Assembly (NCBI GenBank): GCA_038323475.1
Contig: JBBQHA010000018.1
Span: forward strand, 1-35,784
From: SZAS-103 sp038323475
GTDB lineage: Bacteria > Pseudomonadota > Gammaproteobacteria > Xanthomonadales > Xanthomonadaceae
DNA: 35,784 bases
Direction of reading: 5' to 3'
Shown here: piece after piece, positions 14,826 through 24,397 of the stretch
How positions within the stretch are numbered: the first letter of the stretch is position 1
How the letters are laid out: every line of letters begins with the position of its first letter
Program-made: the position numbers and the translations under genes
Notes under the pieces: model-generated
Database searches by the model: none
What the model was told of the DNA's origin: nothing
Seen by the model: the letters and a program-made list of their open reading frames with translations, nothing else

Positions 14826-17693
14826 ATGCGCTGGCCAACCATCAGGTCCACCATCCGGCAGCAGTTGCTTGGACTGTTCGGCCTGTGGATCCTGGCAGGC
14901 GCCGGCGTGCTCGGTCTCGATGAATGGGATCGCCGCGCGCACCAGCAGTCCCTGAGTGCGCTCGGGGACGAAACCCTGGTCAGCCTGCGCCGGATCCAGG
15001 CGATTTCCGACAGTTACGGGCTGGACTACGTCAACACCGTCTTCCGCGTCCGCAGCAATGCGCTGGACTGGAGGGACGGCGCCTCCACGGTGGATTCGGC
15101 GCAACGTCGCATCGCCTCGGAATGGGAGGCTCTTGAGTCATTGCCGCGCCCGGCGGACGAAAAAGCGCTTCTGGCGCAGATCGCGGTCGCGCGGGTGCGC
15201 GCGGATCGCGCCGCTGCACGCCTGCACACGCTCCTCCAGGGCCGCAACAATGGCGCGCTCGGATACTTCGCCGACAACGAATTGTTCCCGGCGCTCGACC
15301 CGGTCACCACCCAGTTGCAACGGCTGGGCACGGTGGTGCTGGCGCGCGGCCAGCAGCAGGTGCGCGAGGAGAACACGCGCTCGCTGGACACCGGCAAGGC
15401 GCGTCTGTGGCTGAGCCTGGCAGTGATGCTGGTGGTGGCCTTGTTCGGGCGCGGCGTGTTGCGCAACATCTATCGCGGCGTGGAGTCCCTCATCGAGCTG
15501 ACCTCGCAGATGCGCCGCCGCGACTACGCAGCGCTGCCGAAATACCGCGCGACCGGGGAACTCGGCGAGGTGCTGGACAGCTTCCTGGCGATGCGCGACG
15601 ACGTGCGCGATGCCGAGGCATCCCAGTCCCAGCTGCTCGCGCACAACGAGCAGGTGCGCAAGACGCTCGCACTCGGCGAGGAGTTCCAGCGATCCCTGTT
15701 CGCCGCGGCGCAGGTGGCGGTCATGTCGATCGACCTCGACGGCCGTTTCAGCAGCTTCAACCCTTACGCCGAGCAGTTGTCCGGTTACGGAGCGGCCGAG
15801 ATGATCGGCCAGCGCAGCCTCGCGCGGCTGTTGCTGCTGACCGAAGTGCGCCAGGTCGCGGAACATCTCGGCGCCGCGCTCGGCGAAACGGTACCGGCCG
15901 ACGCGCGCCTGATTCCGGCGCTGCTCGAACTCGGCCTGCAGGCCCATGAATGGACGCTGGTACGCAAGGATGGCGAAAAGGTGCCGATCCTGCTCGCGAC
16001 GTCGGCAATGCGCGACGAGCGCGACCACGTCGTCGGCTATCTGAGCGTCGCGACGGACCTGACCCGGATCAAGCTGCTCGAGGACGCGCTGCGCGCGAGC
16101 GAGATCGCTGAGCGTGAAGCCAATCTTGCGAAGAGCGAGTTCCTCGCCGCGATGAGCCACGAGATCCGCACGCCGATGATCGGGGTGACTGGCATGCTCG
16201 AGGTGCTGTCGCATGAAACGCTCGATCCGGAACAGCGCCGAACCGTCGGCACCATCCAGCACTCGGCACAGGCGCTGTTGCGCATCCTCGGCGACATCCT
16301 CGACTTCTCGAAAATCGACGCAGGCCGCCTCGAGCTCGCCCCGGTCACGATCAGCATCGAGCAACTGCTGAACAGGACAGTCGAAAATTACTTCGATGCG
16401 GCGTCGGGCAAGGGCCTGGCGCTGGTGGCCGAGATCGATCCACGGGCGTCTCCGGCGCATGTTGGCGATCCGATGCGCCTGCGCCAGATCCTTTCGAACT
16501 TCCTGTCCAATGCGCTGAAGTTCACCGAGGAGGGTTCGGTGGTCGCGGCACTCGAATCGCTCGGCATCGAGGCCGATGGCGAGCGATTGTGCCTGCGCGT
16601 GACCGATACCGGCATCGGCGTCACCGCCGAACAACAGGGACGCTTGTTCGAACCTTTCAGCCAGGCCGAGGGAAGCACAACGCGGCGGTTCGGCGGCACC
16701 GGACTCGGGCTGGTGATCTGCAAGCGGCTGGCCGAACTGATGGGCGGCACGATCACGATGGACAGTGCGCCTGGAACCGGCACGACGATGCGATTGCTGT
16801 TGACGCTGCCGGTCGGGGATATCGCCGATCTGGAGCCTGACGACGGATTGACGCCCGACCGCGACGCGTTCCAGCCACGCGCGGCGCCCGACGTTCGGCA
16901 GGCCGAAGCCGATCGCAGCCTGATTCTGCTCGTCGACGACCACCCGACCAATCGGCTCGTCGTCGCCCGCCAGCTCGGCCTGGCCGGGTACGCATGCGAG
17001 ACCGCCAACGATGGCGTGGATGGACTCGAACGCTGGCGCAGCGGCCGTTATGCGCTGGTGCTGTCGGACATTCACATGCCGCGCATGGACGGGTACCAGA
17101 TGGCGCGTGCCTTGCGTGCGGAGGAAGCGCGCGGAGGCAGCACGCGCATCCCGGTGATCGCGCTGACCGCGGCGGCGCTCAAGACCGAAGCCGAGCGTTG
17201 CCTTGCGGCCGGCATGGACGACTATCTGTCGAAGCCGGTCAGCATCAAGCAACTGGCCGCTTGCCTTGGACGCTGGCTGCCGCATGCGCATGCGCATGCG
17301 CAGACGCGCCCATCGGCGATCGATGCCGTTGTCGATCACCCGCCGCCCGTGCAAGCCGGAACCATGCCATTCGATCCGGGCGCCCTCGACGCACTCACCG
17401 GTGGCGACGCGGTACAGCTGCGCATGCTGCTCGACGATTACCTCGCCACGACCGAGAAAGACCTGGTTGCAGCCGCGCGCGCGCACGGAAACCGCGATTG
17501 CGTGCAGCTCGCGCGCGAGGCGCACAAGGTCAAGGGCGCGGCGATGTTGGTCGGCGCGAACGAACTTGCAACCGCAGCCGGCGCGCTCGAGCAGGCAGCG
17601 CGGTCCACCGACTTGCCGCGCACCGCAGTGCTACTTGCCGAGATGGAGGGCGCCGTCGAGCGCCTGCGCGTGCATATCGCTCAGAACGCATAG
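14826..17693 (+). CDS. Membrane hybrid sensor histidine kinase (HAMP-PAS-HisKA-HATPase-REC-Hpt)
   Basis: 955 residues. TM1 at ~14-31, a ~160-residue periplasmic helical sensor, TM2 at ~194-212, then HAMP and a PAS domain (EEFQRSLFAAAQVAVMSID to ~425). HisKA carries His445 (AMSHEIRTPMIG). HATPase follows with N box (NFLSNALKF), DTGIGV and GGTGLGL. A receiver domain has Asp748 (LSDIHMPRMDG), and a C-terminal Hpt domain has His900 (EAHKVKGAAM). This is the full BvgS/ArcB-type phosphorelay His-Asp-His, the last phosphate presumably going to Asp59 of the REC-EAL partner 2 bases upstream. The start is ATG at 14826, right after the partner's stop; an upstream TTG would overlap that gene. The signal sensed is unknown. 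Its 3' end overlaps the convergent TonB receptor gene by 13 bases. Confidence 0.92.
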   Translation: MRWPTIRSTIRQQLLGLFGLWILAGAGVLGLDEWDRRAHQQSLSALGDETLVSLRRIQAISDSYGLDYVNTVFRVRSNALDWRDGASTVDSAQRRIASEWEALESLPRPADEKALLAQIAVARVRADRAAARLHTLLQGRNNGALGYFADNELFPALDPVTTQLQRLGTVVLARGQQQVREENTRSLDTGKARLWLSLAVMLVVALFGRGVLRNIYRGVESLIELTSQMRRRDYAALPKYRATGELGEVLDSFLAMRDDVRDAEASQSQLLAHNEQVRKTLALGEEFQRSLFAAAQVAVMSIDLDGRFSSFNPYAEQLSGYGAAEMIGQRSLARLLLLTEVRQVAEHLGAALGETVPADARLIPALLELGLQAHEWTLVRKDGEKVPILLATSAMRDERDHVVGYLSVATDLTRIKLLEDALRASEIAEREANLAKSEFLAAMSHEIRTPMIGVTGMLEVLSHETLDPEQRRTVGTIQHSAQALLRILGDILDFSKIDAGRLELAPVTISIEQLLNRTVENYFDAASGKGLALVAEIDPRASPAHVGDPMRLRQILSNFLSNALKFTEEGSVVAALESLGIEADGERLCLRVTDTGIGVTAEQQGRLFEPFSQAEGSTTRRFGGTGLGLVICKRLAELMGGTITMDSAPGTGTTMRLLLTLPVGDIADLEPDDGLTPDRDAFQPRAAPDVRQAEADRSLILLVDDHPTNRLVVARQLGLAGYACETANDGVDGLERWRSGRYALVLSDIHMPRMDGYQMARALRAEEARGGSTRIPVIALTAAALKTEAERCLAAGMDDYLSKPVSIKQLAACLGRWLPHAHAHAQTRPSAIDAVVDHPPPVQAGTMPFDPGALDALTGGDAVQLRMLLDDYLATTEKDLVAAARAHGNRDCVQLAREAHKVKGAAMLVGANELATAAGALEQAARSTDLPRTAVLLAEMEGAVERLRVHIAQNA

Positions 17694-19774
17694 CGCAAAC
17701 TCAAGCGCAGCGAGCGCGGTTCGAAGGCATGGCAGTGGATGTCGTTCACGCCATCGGCAGATTCGCCCTGCAGGCGCGACGGGAAGAAATAGTCGATGTC
17801 GTGGTCGCGGCTGCCCAATGCGTTGAGCACGTCCAGGTAGACACCGTAGCGATCCCATTCGCGACCCGCGCGAATGTTCAGCAGGGTCGAGCCTTTCGAG
17901 CGCACGCTGTTGTCCTCGATCAGAGGGTAGCTGCCGAAATGCCGCACGCGCGCGCTGGCGAGCCAGCCGCTGTCGGATTTCGCGACGACGTCGGCGCTGA
18001 CGACGAGCGGGATCGAGCCGGGAATCTGCGCGCCGGCGGGATCGTTGCTGGTGAAGCGCGCTTTGCTGTACGCCACTTCCATGTCGGCGCTCACGTGTTT
18101 CGCGGGGGTCCATGCGAGCGCCAGCTCGACGCCGCTGCGGCGGCTCGGGTGGCTCGGTTCGGTGCTGCCGCCGTCGCCGGTGACCAGCAGTTCCGAATCC
18201 AGCTTGAGCGACCACAGCGCGAACGTCGCATTCAGCCGGTCGCCGAGGAATAACCGGCTGCCGATCTCGGCGCCCTTCGAACCGACCAGCGGCGTGACCC
18301 TCTGCGCCGGATCGCCGGTGCCTGGATCGACCATGATCGTGGTTCCGCGCGCGTCGTTCGAATGAAAGCCGGTTCCGAAACTCGCATACAGTTCCAGTGG
18401 TGGCGTGACGCGCCAGGCAAGGCTGGCCTTGTACGAAGCCTTGCCCGCCGACTGTTGGCCCGAGTTCGCCGGCAGCGAGCTGCGCACATCGAAACCGTAG
18501 TCGTCGTAACCCAGCCCGAGGTAACTGCGCAGCGTGTCGTTGAAGCGGAATTCGTTCGCGCCGTAGACGCCCGGGCTGCCCTCGCGGACAGCGTCGTCGC
18601 GTACGCCGCCGATGACCTGTCGCCGCTCGGTATGGAACAGGCCGACCTCACCGATATCGTCGTAGCGGCCCTCGGCGCCGATGCTCCAGCGGCTGCGTCC
18701 GCTGTCCCAACGCTGCGAGAACGCGAAGCCGTACACATTGCGGCGGTCGATCTGTTCGAACTGGTCGCCATGCACCGGGTCGTCGAGGAAGTAGGTGAAG
18801 TCCGACCAGAGCTTGAGGCGATAGTCGATCGCATACGCGCTGGCATGGAAATCGCCGTCGAACAACGGCCCGTCCCAGCCACCGGACAGGCTGTAACGCG
18901 AAGTTCGGCCGCCGTCGCTGGCATCGAGTTGGCCGAATTCGTCGATGCGATGCGAATCGACCGCGCGCTGCGGAATCTGGTCCGGCGAGTTCCACGTGTT
19001 GCGATAGCCCATGAAGTTCAGGTGGCCATGGCCGCTGCCCATCGGCGCGCTGTAGCGCAGCAGCACGCCGGCCTTGCCGACATCCTCGTCGAGGCTCGTC
19101 CATGGTCCGCTGTAGCCCTGCACCTCGGCTGCGTAGAGCAGATTGCCGTCGCCAACGGGGTTGGAGTCCAGCAACAATCCGCGCGCATGGCCGTAGCTGC
19201 CGATGGTCAGGTCCGTGAAGCCTTCGGGAACCTTGTTCGCCAGCTTGAGGCGGGCTGTTCCGGTCGACGAGAAGTCGCCCACGTCGGCGTAGTACGTGCC
19301 CTTGCGATAGGCAAGCTCGCGCACGGTTTCCGGGATCAGGAAATTCAGGCCGGTGTAGCCCTGTCCGTGCGCGTGCGTGCGCATGTTCACCGGCATGTCG
19401 TCGACGAAGGTCGCGAAGTCGGCGCCGTGGTCGAGGTTGAAGCCACGCAGGAAATACTGGTTTGCCTTGCCGCTGCCCGAATGCTGGGTGACCACCCGGC
19501 CGGGCACGAATTCCACGAGGTCCGCGGTGCGATTGCTGGGACGCGCGGCAAGATCGTCCTGGCTGATCGAGCCTTCCGATGCCGAGATCGCATCGCCGAG
19601 CATGTTCTCGCGACGGCCGATCACGGTGACGCTGTCGAGCGTCTGCGCCTGCTTCGCATCGGATGTTGCGGATGCGCCATCGGCGGCATCGGCCGACGGC
19701 GCGGACTACTGTGCGAACGCGGCCAGCGGCAGCAGGGCGAGTGCGAGGCGGATCGGGCGGATGCGGTGGCGCAT
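17681..19774 (-). pseudogene. TonB-dependent outer membrane receptor interrupted by an in-frame amber codon after the signal peptide
   Basis: Read from ATG 19774, the first 22 codons give a complete signal peptide (MRHRIRPIRLALALLPLAAF then AQ). The next codon is TAG (19706-19708). The same frame then continues without interruption for 674 codons: a spacer, the TonB box TLDSVTVIGRRE, a plug domain (LVEFVPGRVVTQHSGSGKA, FLRGFNLDHGADFATFVDD, MRTHAHGQGYTGLNF) and a 22-strand-like beta barrel ending in the classic aromatic RYAF. Length and order are normal for the family, so only the single codon is wrong; CAG to TAG is the simplest cause. A start after the stop (GTG 19624) would lack the signal peptide and TonB box. 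Ligand unknown; the histidine-containing plug might suggest metals. A sequencing error or amber suppression could restore it. Confidence 0.85.
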
Positions 19775-19911
19775 GGAGTTCGATGGATGGTCGGCGGTCG
19801 AGGCCGCGCATTGATACCGGCGTGCCGTGAAGGCGCGGTGACACCTGACCGCCTTCAGGCAGGCCGGTCGGGTCTGCGCTATCGTCCGACATCGCAACCG
19901 GGGGCTTCGCC

Positions 19912-21663
19912 ATGATTCCGTCGACAAGCCGTGCGACACCATCGCCTGCGTCGCTGCCGCTTCATCGCGCCGGCATCGCCCTGTGCGCCATCGCGTTGAT
20001 GCTGGCGAGTGCGCAAGCAGCCGATCGCGTGACCGGACGCGGATTCGCGACGCGCTCGGAGGTCTACGCACCACATGTGATGGCCGCGACCTCGCAGCCA
20101 TTGGTCACCCAGATCGCGCTCGACACGATGCGCAATGGCGGCAGCGCAGTCGATGCCGCGATCGCCGCGGACGCCGCGCTCGGGCTGATGGAACCGACCG
20201 GCGCCGGGATGGGCGGCGACCTGTTCGCGATCGTGTGGGATCCGAAGACGAAGAAACTGTATGGCTACAACGGATCGGGCCGCTCGCCGAAATCGCTCAC
20301 CCTCGCCGAGTTCCAGAAGCAGGGCCTCAAGGACATTCCACCGCTTGGCCCGCTGCCGGTGTCGGTGCCGGGCTGCGTCGATGGCTGGTTCGCGCTGCAC
20401 GAGCGCTTCGGAAAGCTGCCGATGAAGGCGAATCTCGCGCCGGCGATCCGCTACGCGCGCGAAGGCTTTCCGGTCAGCGAAGTGATCGCGTATTACTGGA
20501 GCGCGTCGGTGCCGCGCCTGTCGAAGTATCCCGGCTTCAGCGAGCAGTTCACCCGCGACGGCCGCGGCCCGCGCACCGGCGAGATGTGGACGCGTCCCAC
20601 CTTGGCCGACACGCTGCAGAAAATTTCCGACGGCGGTCGCGATGCGTTCTACAAGGGCGCGATCGCGCACGTCATCGGCGACTACATGAAGGAGCAGGGC
20701 GGATTCCTCTCGTACGAGGACATGGCCGCGCACCACGGCGAATGGGTCGAGCCGGTTTCCACGAATTATCGCGGCTACGACGTGTGGGAACTTCCGCCCA
20801 ATGGACAGGGCATCGCAACGCTGCAGATCCTCAACATCCTGGAAGGTTTCGATTTCGGCAAGATCGCGTTCGACAGCGCCGACCATGTGCACCTGTTCGT
20901 CGAGGCGAAGAAGCTAGCATTCGCGGATCGTGCGCATTTCTACGCCGATCCGGATTTTGCGAAGACGCCGGTCAAGGGATTGCTGTCGAAGGATTACGCG
21001 GCAGAGCGCCGCAAGCTCATCGCAATGGACAAGGCCGCGAAGGTGGTCGCGCCGGGAACGCCGCCGCAACTCGACGCGGGCGACACGATCTACCTCACGA
21101 CCGCGGATTCGAGCGGCATGATGGTCTCGCTGATCCAGTCGAACTACCGCGGCATGGGCAGCGGCATGGCGCCGCCGGGACTCGGCTTCATCCTGCAGGA
21201 TCGCGGCGAGATGTTCGTGCTCAAGCAAGGTCATCCGAATTCGTTCGAACCGGGCAAGCGGCCTTTCCACACCATCATCCCCGCGTTCGTGACGCGATCA
21301 GGCAAGCCGTGGCTGAGCTTCGGCGTGATGGGCGGCGCGATGCAGCCGCAGGGCCACGTGCAGATCCTGATGAACCTGATCGACTTCGGCATGAACCTGC
21401 AGGAAGCCGGCGATGCGCCGCGCATCCAGCACGACGGAACCACCGAACCGACCGGCCAGAACACCGCGATGGACGACGGCGGCGAAGTCGACCTCGAAAC
21501 CGGTTTCTCGTGGGAAACCGTGCGCGCACTGATGCGCATGGGCCACAGCGTGCGTTATTCCGACGGCCCGTACGGCGGCTACCAGGCGATCATGGTGAAC
21601 CCGCACGGCGGCTGGATCGGGGCGAGCGAGTCGCGCAAGGACGGGCAGGCGGCTGGGTATTGA
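19912..21663 (+). CDS. ggt: Gamma-glutamyltransferase (gamma-glutamyl transpeptidase), exported
   Basis: 583 residues. Transfers or hydrolyses the gamma-glutamyl group of glutathione and related compounds in the periplasm; made as a precursor that cleaves itself. Residues ~1-36 are a signal peptide (SLPLHRAGIALCAIALMLAS, AQAA cleavage). Large-subunit features: MAATSQPLVTQIAL, GGSAVDAAIAADAALGLMEP, GAGMGGDLFA and LPPNGQG. The self-cleavage nucleophile is Thr392 in AGDTIYLTTAD, followed by SLIQSNYRGMGSGM and the small-subunit Gly-Gly (VMGGAMQPQGH). All match the family, closest to the Bacillus/COG0405 type that lacks the long lid loop. GGGGGC precedes the ATG by ~7 bases. Divergent from the receptor gene with 137 bases between. 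Confidence 0.93.
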   Translation: MIPSTSRATPSPASLPLHRAGIALCAIALMLASAQAADRVTGRGFATRSEVYAPHVMAATSQPLVTQIALDTMRNGGSAVDAAIAADAALGLMEPTGAGMGGDLFAIVWDPKTKKLYGYNGSGRSPKSLTLAEFQKQGLKDIPPLGPLPVSVPGCVDGWFALHERFGKLPMKANLAPAIRYAREGFPVSEVIAYYWSASVPRLSKYPGFSEQFTRDGRGPRTGEMWTRPTLADTLQKISDGGRDAFYKGAIAHVIGDYMKEQGGFLSYEDMAAHHGEWVEPVSTNYRGYDVWELPPNGQGIATLQILNILEGFDFGKIAFDSADHVHLFVEAKKLAFADRAHFYADPDFAKTPVKGLLSKDYAAERRKLIAMDKAAKVVAPGTPPQLDAGDTIYLTTADSSGMMVSLIQSNYRGMGSGMAPPGLGFILQDRGEMFVLKQGHPNSFEPGKRPFHTIIPAFVTRSGKPWLSFGVMGGAMQPQGHVQILMNLIDFGMNLQEAGDAPRIQHDGTTEPTGQNTAMDDGGEVDLETGFSWETVRALMRMGHSVRYSDGPYGGYQAIMVNPHGGWIGASESRKDGQAAGY

Positions 21664-21779
21664 CTGACCTCACCCTTGCGGGGTTGGGAGGATCGTTCGC
21701 GAACCGCCGGGTCGTGCGAGGATCAACGCGGGAACGCCATGCGCGAAGGCAGGACGGCGAGAGCGGCAACGATCCTGGT

Positions 21780-21832
21780 CCGTTCGTGGTGAGCCTGTCG
21801 AACCATGAGCGGATCGATTGCGACCGTCGATC
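21780..21832. repeat. Short interspersed repeat (GTTCG...CGAAC type) in intergenic gap
   Basis: Bases 21781-21803 read CGTTCGTGGTGAGCCTGTCG then AAC, with GTTCG and CGAAC as short inverted ends 12 bases apart. The sequence resembles the widespread repeat often seen as TTCGTCCTGAGCCTGTCGAA. It is followed by a second small dyad, GATCGA (21812) and TCGATC (21827). It sits between the gamma-glutamyltransferase gene and paralogue A, the left edge of the A-E cluster. Confidence 0.5.
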
Positions 21833-21898
21833 ATGACCACGCTGTGTGATTCCTGTTATAAGGCGCTGCCTGCACCGCGTCGGAATTCAGGACATCCC

Positions 21899-23065
21899 AT
21901 GCCATTGCTGATCGTTGCACTGACCTCGCTGCTCGCTGCCGCAAGTCCCTCGCCTGATGCTGCGCGGACAGCGCCTGCGCAAACGGCAAGTGCGGCAACC
22001 GCGCTTGTGCAGCCTGCGGCGCGTTCAGGTTCAGCCAGCACCGGAAAGAGTTCGCTAAAGCCATCACCTGCCGAACAAAAAGCGTTGGCCGATTCGATGG
22101 GTGCGTATCTGCGGAGCCTCGAAACGGCCTTGCGCGCCAGCGCCTCGGCGCGCGACCAGGCGTTGTCGACACAATTGCTGCAGTTCGACGAGCCGCCCTA
22201 CATGCCGTCCATGGGCGATGACCCGGTGCGTGGAGAGCGACTTCGCAAGGCGGCTGAAGCCGCGCCGCTCGATCATCTGGTGCAATGGATCTGGGCCAAC
22301 GCACCCGACGGTGCGAGCGGATGCTCGGCGGCGAAACCGTGCCCGGGTCGTGGACGTGCGCTGGCGGCACTGGAGCCTGAGAATGGCGCGGCATGGATCC
22401 CGGCGGTCGCACGCGCAGACGACGCGCACGATGTAGCTGCCACGGATGACGCATTGGCGCACATGGCGGCCGCAACACAATACGACGACAAGGTTCGCGA
22501 CCTCACGCAGGCTTGGGAAGACATCGTCAGGAGATTTCCCGAGCCCGCCGCATCCGCGATCATTCCGCGCCTTGCTTCCGGGAAATCGGCTCTCGCGACC
22601 AGGGATCAGGAATTCCTCAAGTCGCTCGTCGGCATGCAGGGCGGGTCGGTCCTGTTCTCGACCATTGCGGTGGTGAAGTCGTGCAGCACCGAAGGCCGCT
22701 GCGCCGCTGATCCACGTCGCAGCACGTACTGCGCGAAAGCGGGCCGCCTGGTGCTCGACCATGGCACCACGCAGGGTGCGGTCATGATGGGAGCGTATGC
22801 GCTGCAATCGTCCGGGTTCGCCACGGCGAACGACCGCGAGCGTATCCGCACGGCCTATTGGCAAATCATGCAATACACACAGCTCGAGCACGCCCTCGAG
22901 CACAATGCGGCGGCCGCCAGGCGGTTCGAACCGGATACTGCCAGCGATACCGAAATCGGCGCGATGCACGAGCAACTCAGGCGCGCGAACGTGTCGCTCA
23001 CGCCGCCCGCCGGTTGGACGTACCCGGAAGATCCGATGCGCCCAGTCGCCGATTGCCCACGATGA
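21899..23065 (+). CDS. Exported protein of unknown function, paralogue A of the five-member cluster
   Basis: 388 residues from ATG 21899, chosen because AGGA lies 6 bases upstream and a hydrophobic export signal (MPLLIVALTSLLAAASPSP) begins there; the frame continues 27 codons upstream without signal-like content. After a Ser/Ala/Pro linker come helical, TPR-like segments. Features shared with B and C: SARDQALSTQ (~residues 80-90), HLVQWIWANA...SGC with Cys142 and Cys148 (C-x5-C), EPENGAAWIP, then a later pair Cys262 and Cys278 (C-x15-C) followed by AKAGRLVLD, and a C-terminal LRRANVSLTPPAGWTYPED. An extra Cys lies inside the second pair. The Cys pairs suggest disulfides, which fits a periplasmic location. 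I do not recognise the family. First gene of an A-B-C same-strand run. Confidence 0.75.
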   Translation: MPLLIVALTSLLAAASPSPDAARTAPAQTASAATALVQPAARSGSASTGKSSLKPSPAEQKALADSMGAYLRSLETALRASASARDQALSTQLLQFDEPPYMPSMGDDPVRGERLRKAAEAAPLDHLVQWIWANAPDGASGCSAAKPCPGRGRALAALEPENGAAWIPAVARADDAHDVAATDDALAHMAAATQYDDKVRDLTQAWEDIVRRFPEPAASAIIPRLASGKSALATRDQEFLKSLVGMQGGSVLFSTIAVVKSCSTEGRCAADPRRSTYCAKAGRLVLDHGTTQGAVMMGAYALQSSGFATANDRERIRTAYWQIMQYTQLEHALEHNAAAARRFEPDTASDTEIGAMHEQLRRANVSLTPPAGWTYPEDPMRPVADCPR

Positions 23066-23135
23066 TTCGCGACACGCCCAGTCATTGGACCTGCGTCGAT
23101 CCGTTCGTCCACACCATCAGCCCCAGGAGACCGTC

Positions 23136-24305
23136 TTGCTGATCTTCGCACTCGCCGCGCTCGTTGCAGCTGCCCCGCACGCTTCCGAAGCAGCAACCCA
23201 ATCCGCGGACTGCTCGAAAGCGCAGCAACAAGCGGGCACGACCAACGATTGCGAGCCGCGGCAGACGCCCGGACAGAAAGCCGCGCAGGCCGCGTATCTG
23301 GATTACATGCGTTCGCTGGTGAAGTCGTTGCGTAACAGCAACTCCGCGCGCGATCGCGCGCTGGCGACCCAGATGGGGTTTGTCGTCGATGATTCCGACC
23401 GCGGCGAATCATCGCCAGCCGATTCGGCCGACGCCGGCGCGAAGCTGCGCGCTGCGGCCGAAGCGGCGCCGGACGACGGGTTGGTGCAATGGTTGTGGGC
23501 CAATGCCGCTGTGGAGAACAGCGGATGCAACACGCGCAGTCCCTGCCCACTTCGCGCCGAGGCCGCCTTGCGCTCGCAGCCAGGCAATGGCGCCATGTGG
23601 ATACCGAAACTCGCCATCGCGTGGAAAGCCAACGACATTCCGGCTGCCGAGTCCGCGTTGGCGCAGATGGCGCTTGCAACGCGTTTCGACGACCAGATCG
23701 GAACCGCACTCAAGGCGTGGATGGATGTCTATCAGCGCTATCCGATGCCCAGCTCAGCCGTCGCCAAGGACAGCCTGGAGGCGAAGCTGGATGACCGGGA
23801 AAGGAATTTCGGAGGTGCGATGGGGTTCGCCGTAGCGACCGGGATGCCAGCCTATCAGTCGCTCGTGCAGGCGTGCAGTCGTGAAAAGCACCCCGACGCA
23901 TCTCCCTCGCGGTTTCGCGATTGCGCACAGGTCGGACGCCTGATGCTGATGCACTCGACGTCACTGATCAGCCGATTGATCGGCCGTGCGGTCCTGCGAG
24001 TGTCAGGCCAGGCCACCGCAGCGGATATTGCAACTGCACGTATCGTCGACTGGCAATACGAGCACTGGCAGTCATTGGTAGCGACCCGGGCGGCCGATGA
24101 TGCTTCGGATATCAAGAAATTGGCCGGAGACTGGCTCGACACTGGCGACGAGGCACAGGTCATGCAGCGCCAACTCGGGCGCGCGGGAATTCCACTGACG
24201 CCACCCGCCGACTGGCAGCCGCACGGACGTGACGGCAAGCCGATGAGCCCACTGGGCGAAGCGCCGGCGACCTCGAAGCAACCCGCGCCGGACGAGCATC
24301 CATGA
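23136..24305 (+). CDS. Exported protein of unknown function, paralogue B
   Basis: 389 residues from TTG 23136. The start is well supported: AGGAGA at 23125-23130 lies 5 bases upstream, and a short export signal (MLIFALAALVAAAPHA) begins there, as in paralogue A. Shared features: SARDRALATQ, DGLVQWLWANA...SGC with Cys131 and Cys137 (C-x5-C), QPGNGAMWIP, an MAxATRFDD helix, Cys247 and Cys263 (C-x15-C, the latter in FRDCAQVGRLMLM), and LGRAGIPLTPPADWQPHG near the end. It carries a longer C-terminal tail (~30 polar residues) than the others. Its stop overlaps the ATG of the oxygenase relic (ATGA at 24302). Only 70 bases separate it from A, so co-transcription is likely. Function unknown. Confidence 0.75.
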   Translation: MLIFALAALVAAAPHASEAATQSADCSKAQQQAGTTNDCEPRQTPGQKAAQAAYLDYMRSLVKSLRNSNSARDRALATQMGFVVDDSDRGESSPADSADAGAKLRAAAEAAPDDGLVQWLWANAAVENSGCNTRSPCPLRAEAALRSQPGNGAMWIPKLAIAWKANDIPAAESALAQMALATRFDDQIGTALKAWMDVYQRYPMPSSAVAKDSLEAKLDDRERNFGGAMGFAVATGMPAYQSLVQACSREKHPDASPSRFRDCAQVGRLMLMHSTSLISRLIGRAVLRVSGQATAADIATARIVDWQYEHWQSLVATRAADDASDIKKLAGDWLDTGDEAQVMQRQLGRAGIPLTPPADWQPHGRDGKPMSPLGEAPATSKQPAPDEHP

Positions 24306-24397
24306 TCAACAACGATCTCGACGTCGATTTCTGGAAAACCCGGGCTACGCTACTACCTTTGTCGATCGGAGCTACAGGCGATATACGGCCGTGCTAG
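24302..24397 (+). pseudogene. Relic of the 5' end of a 2-oxoglutarate oxygenase gene (31-codon ORF)
   Basis: The ATG at 24302 opens MINNDLDVDFWKTR, which matches MINNSLDIEFWKAR, the start of the intact oxygenase at 25547, at 10 of 14 residues; at DNA level the first 11 bases are identical and the similarity fades after ~42 bases. The frame then runs 17 more unrelated codons to TAG at 24395. It follows paralogue B just as the intact gene follows paralogue C. The simplest reading is that a [paralogue + oxygenase] unit was duplicated and this oxygenase copy was later deleted. Alternatively it is a small overlapping translated leader for paralogue C, whose GTG lies inside it. Confidence 0.6.

Noticed and set aside
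15138..17525. 795-codon open frame antisense to the hybrid kinase
   Set aside because: Composition rich in Arg, Gln, His and Ala without motifs; the plus strand encodes a full sensor kinase.
17681..17693. 13-base tail-to-tail overlap of kinase and TonB receptor genes
   Set aside because: Short 3' overlaps are common in dense genomes; nothing further to explain.
19624..19624. GTG start for the TonB receptor downstream of the amber codon
   Set aside because: It falls inside the TonB box and would remove the signal peptide, so it cannot give a working outer-membrane protein.
19847..19869. Imperfect hairpin (GACCGCCT...AGGCCGGTC) in the gap between the TonB receptor and gamma-glutamyltransferase genes
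   Set aside because: Short, bulged and GC-rich; expected by chance in this composition, and no regulator links to it.
23062..23142. Short ORF starting at the ATGA overlap after paralogue A, considered as a second oxygenase relic
   Set aside because: Its start (MIRDTPSHW) does not match the oxygenase N-terminus beyond Met-Ile, unlike the relic at 24302.
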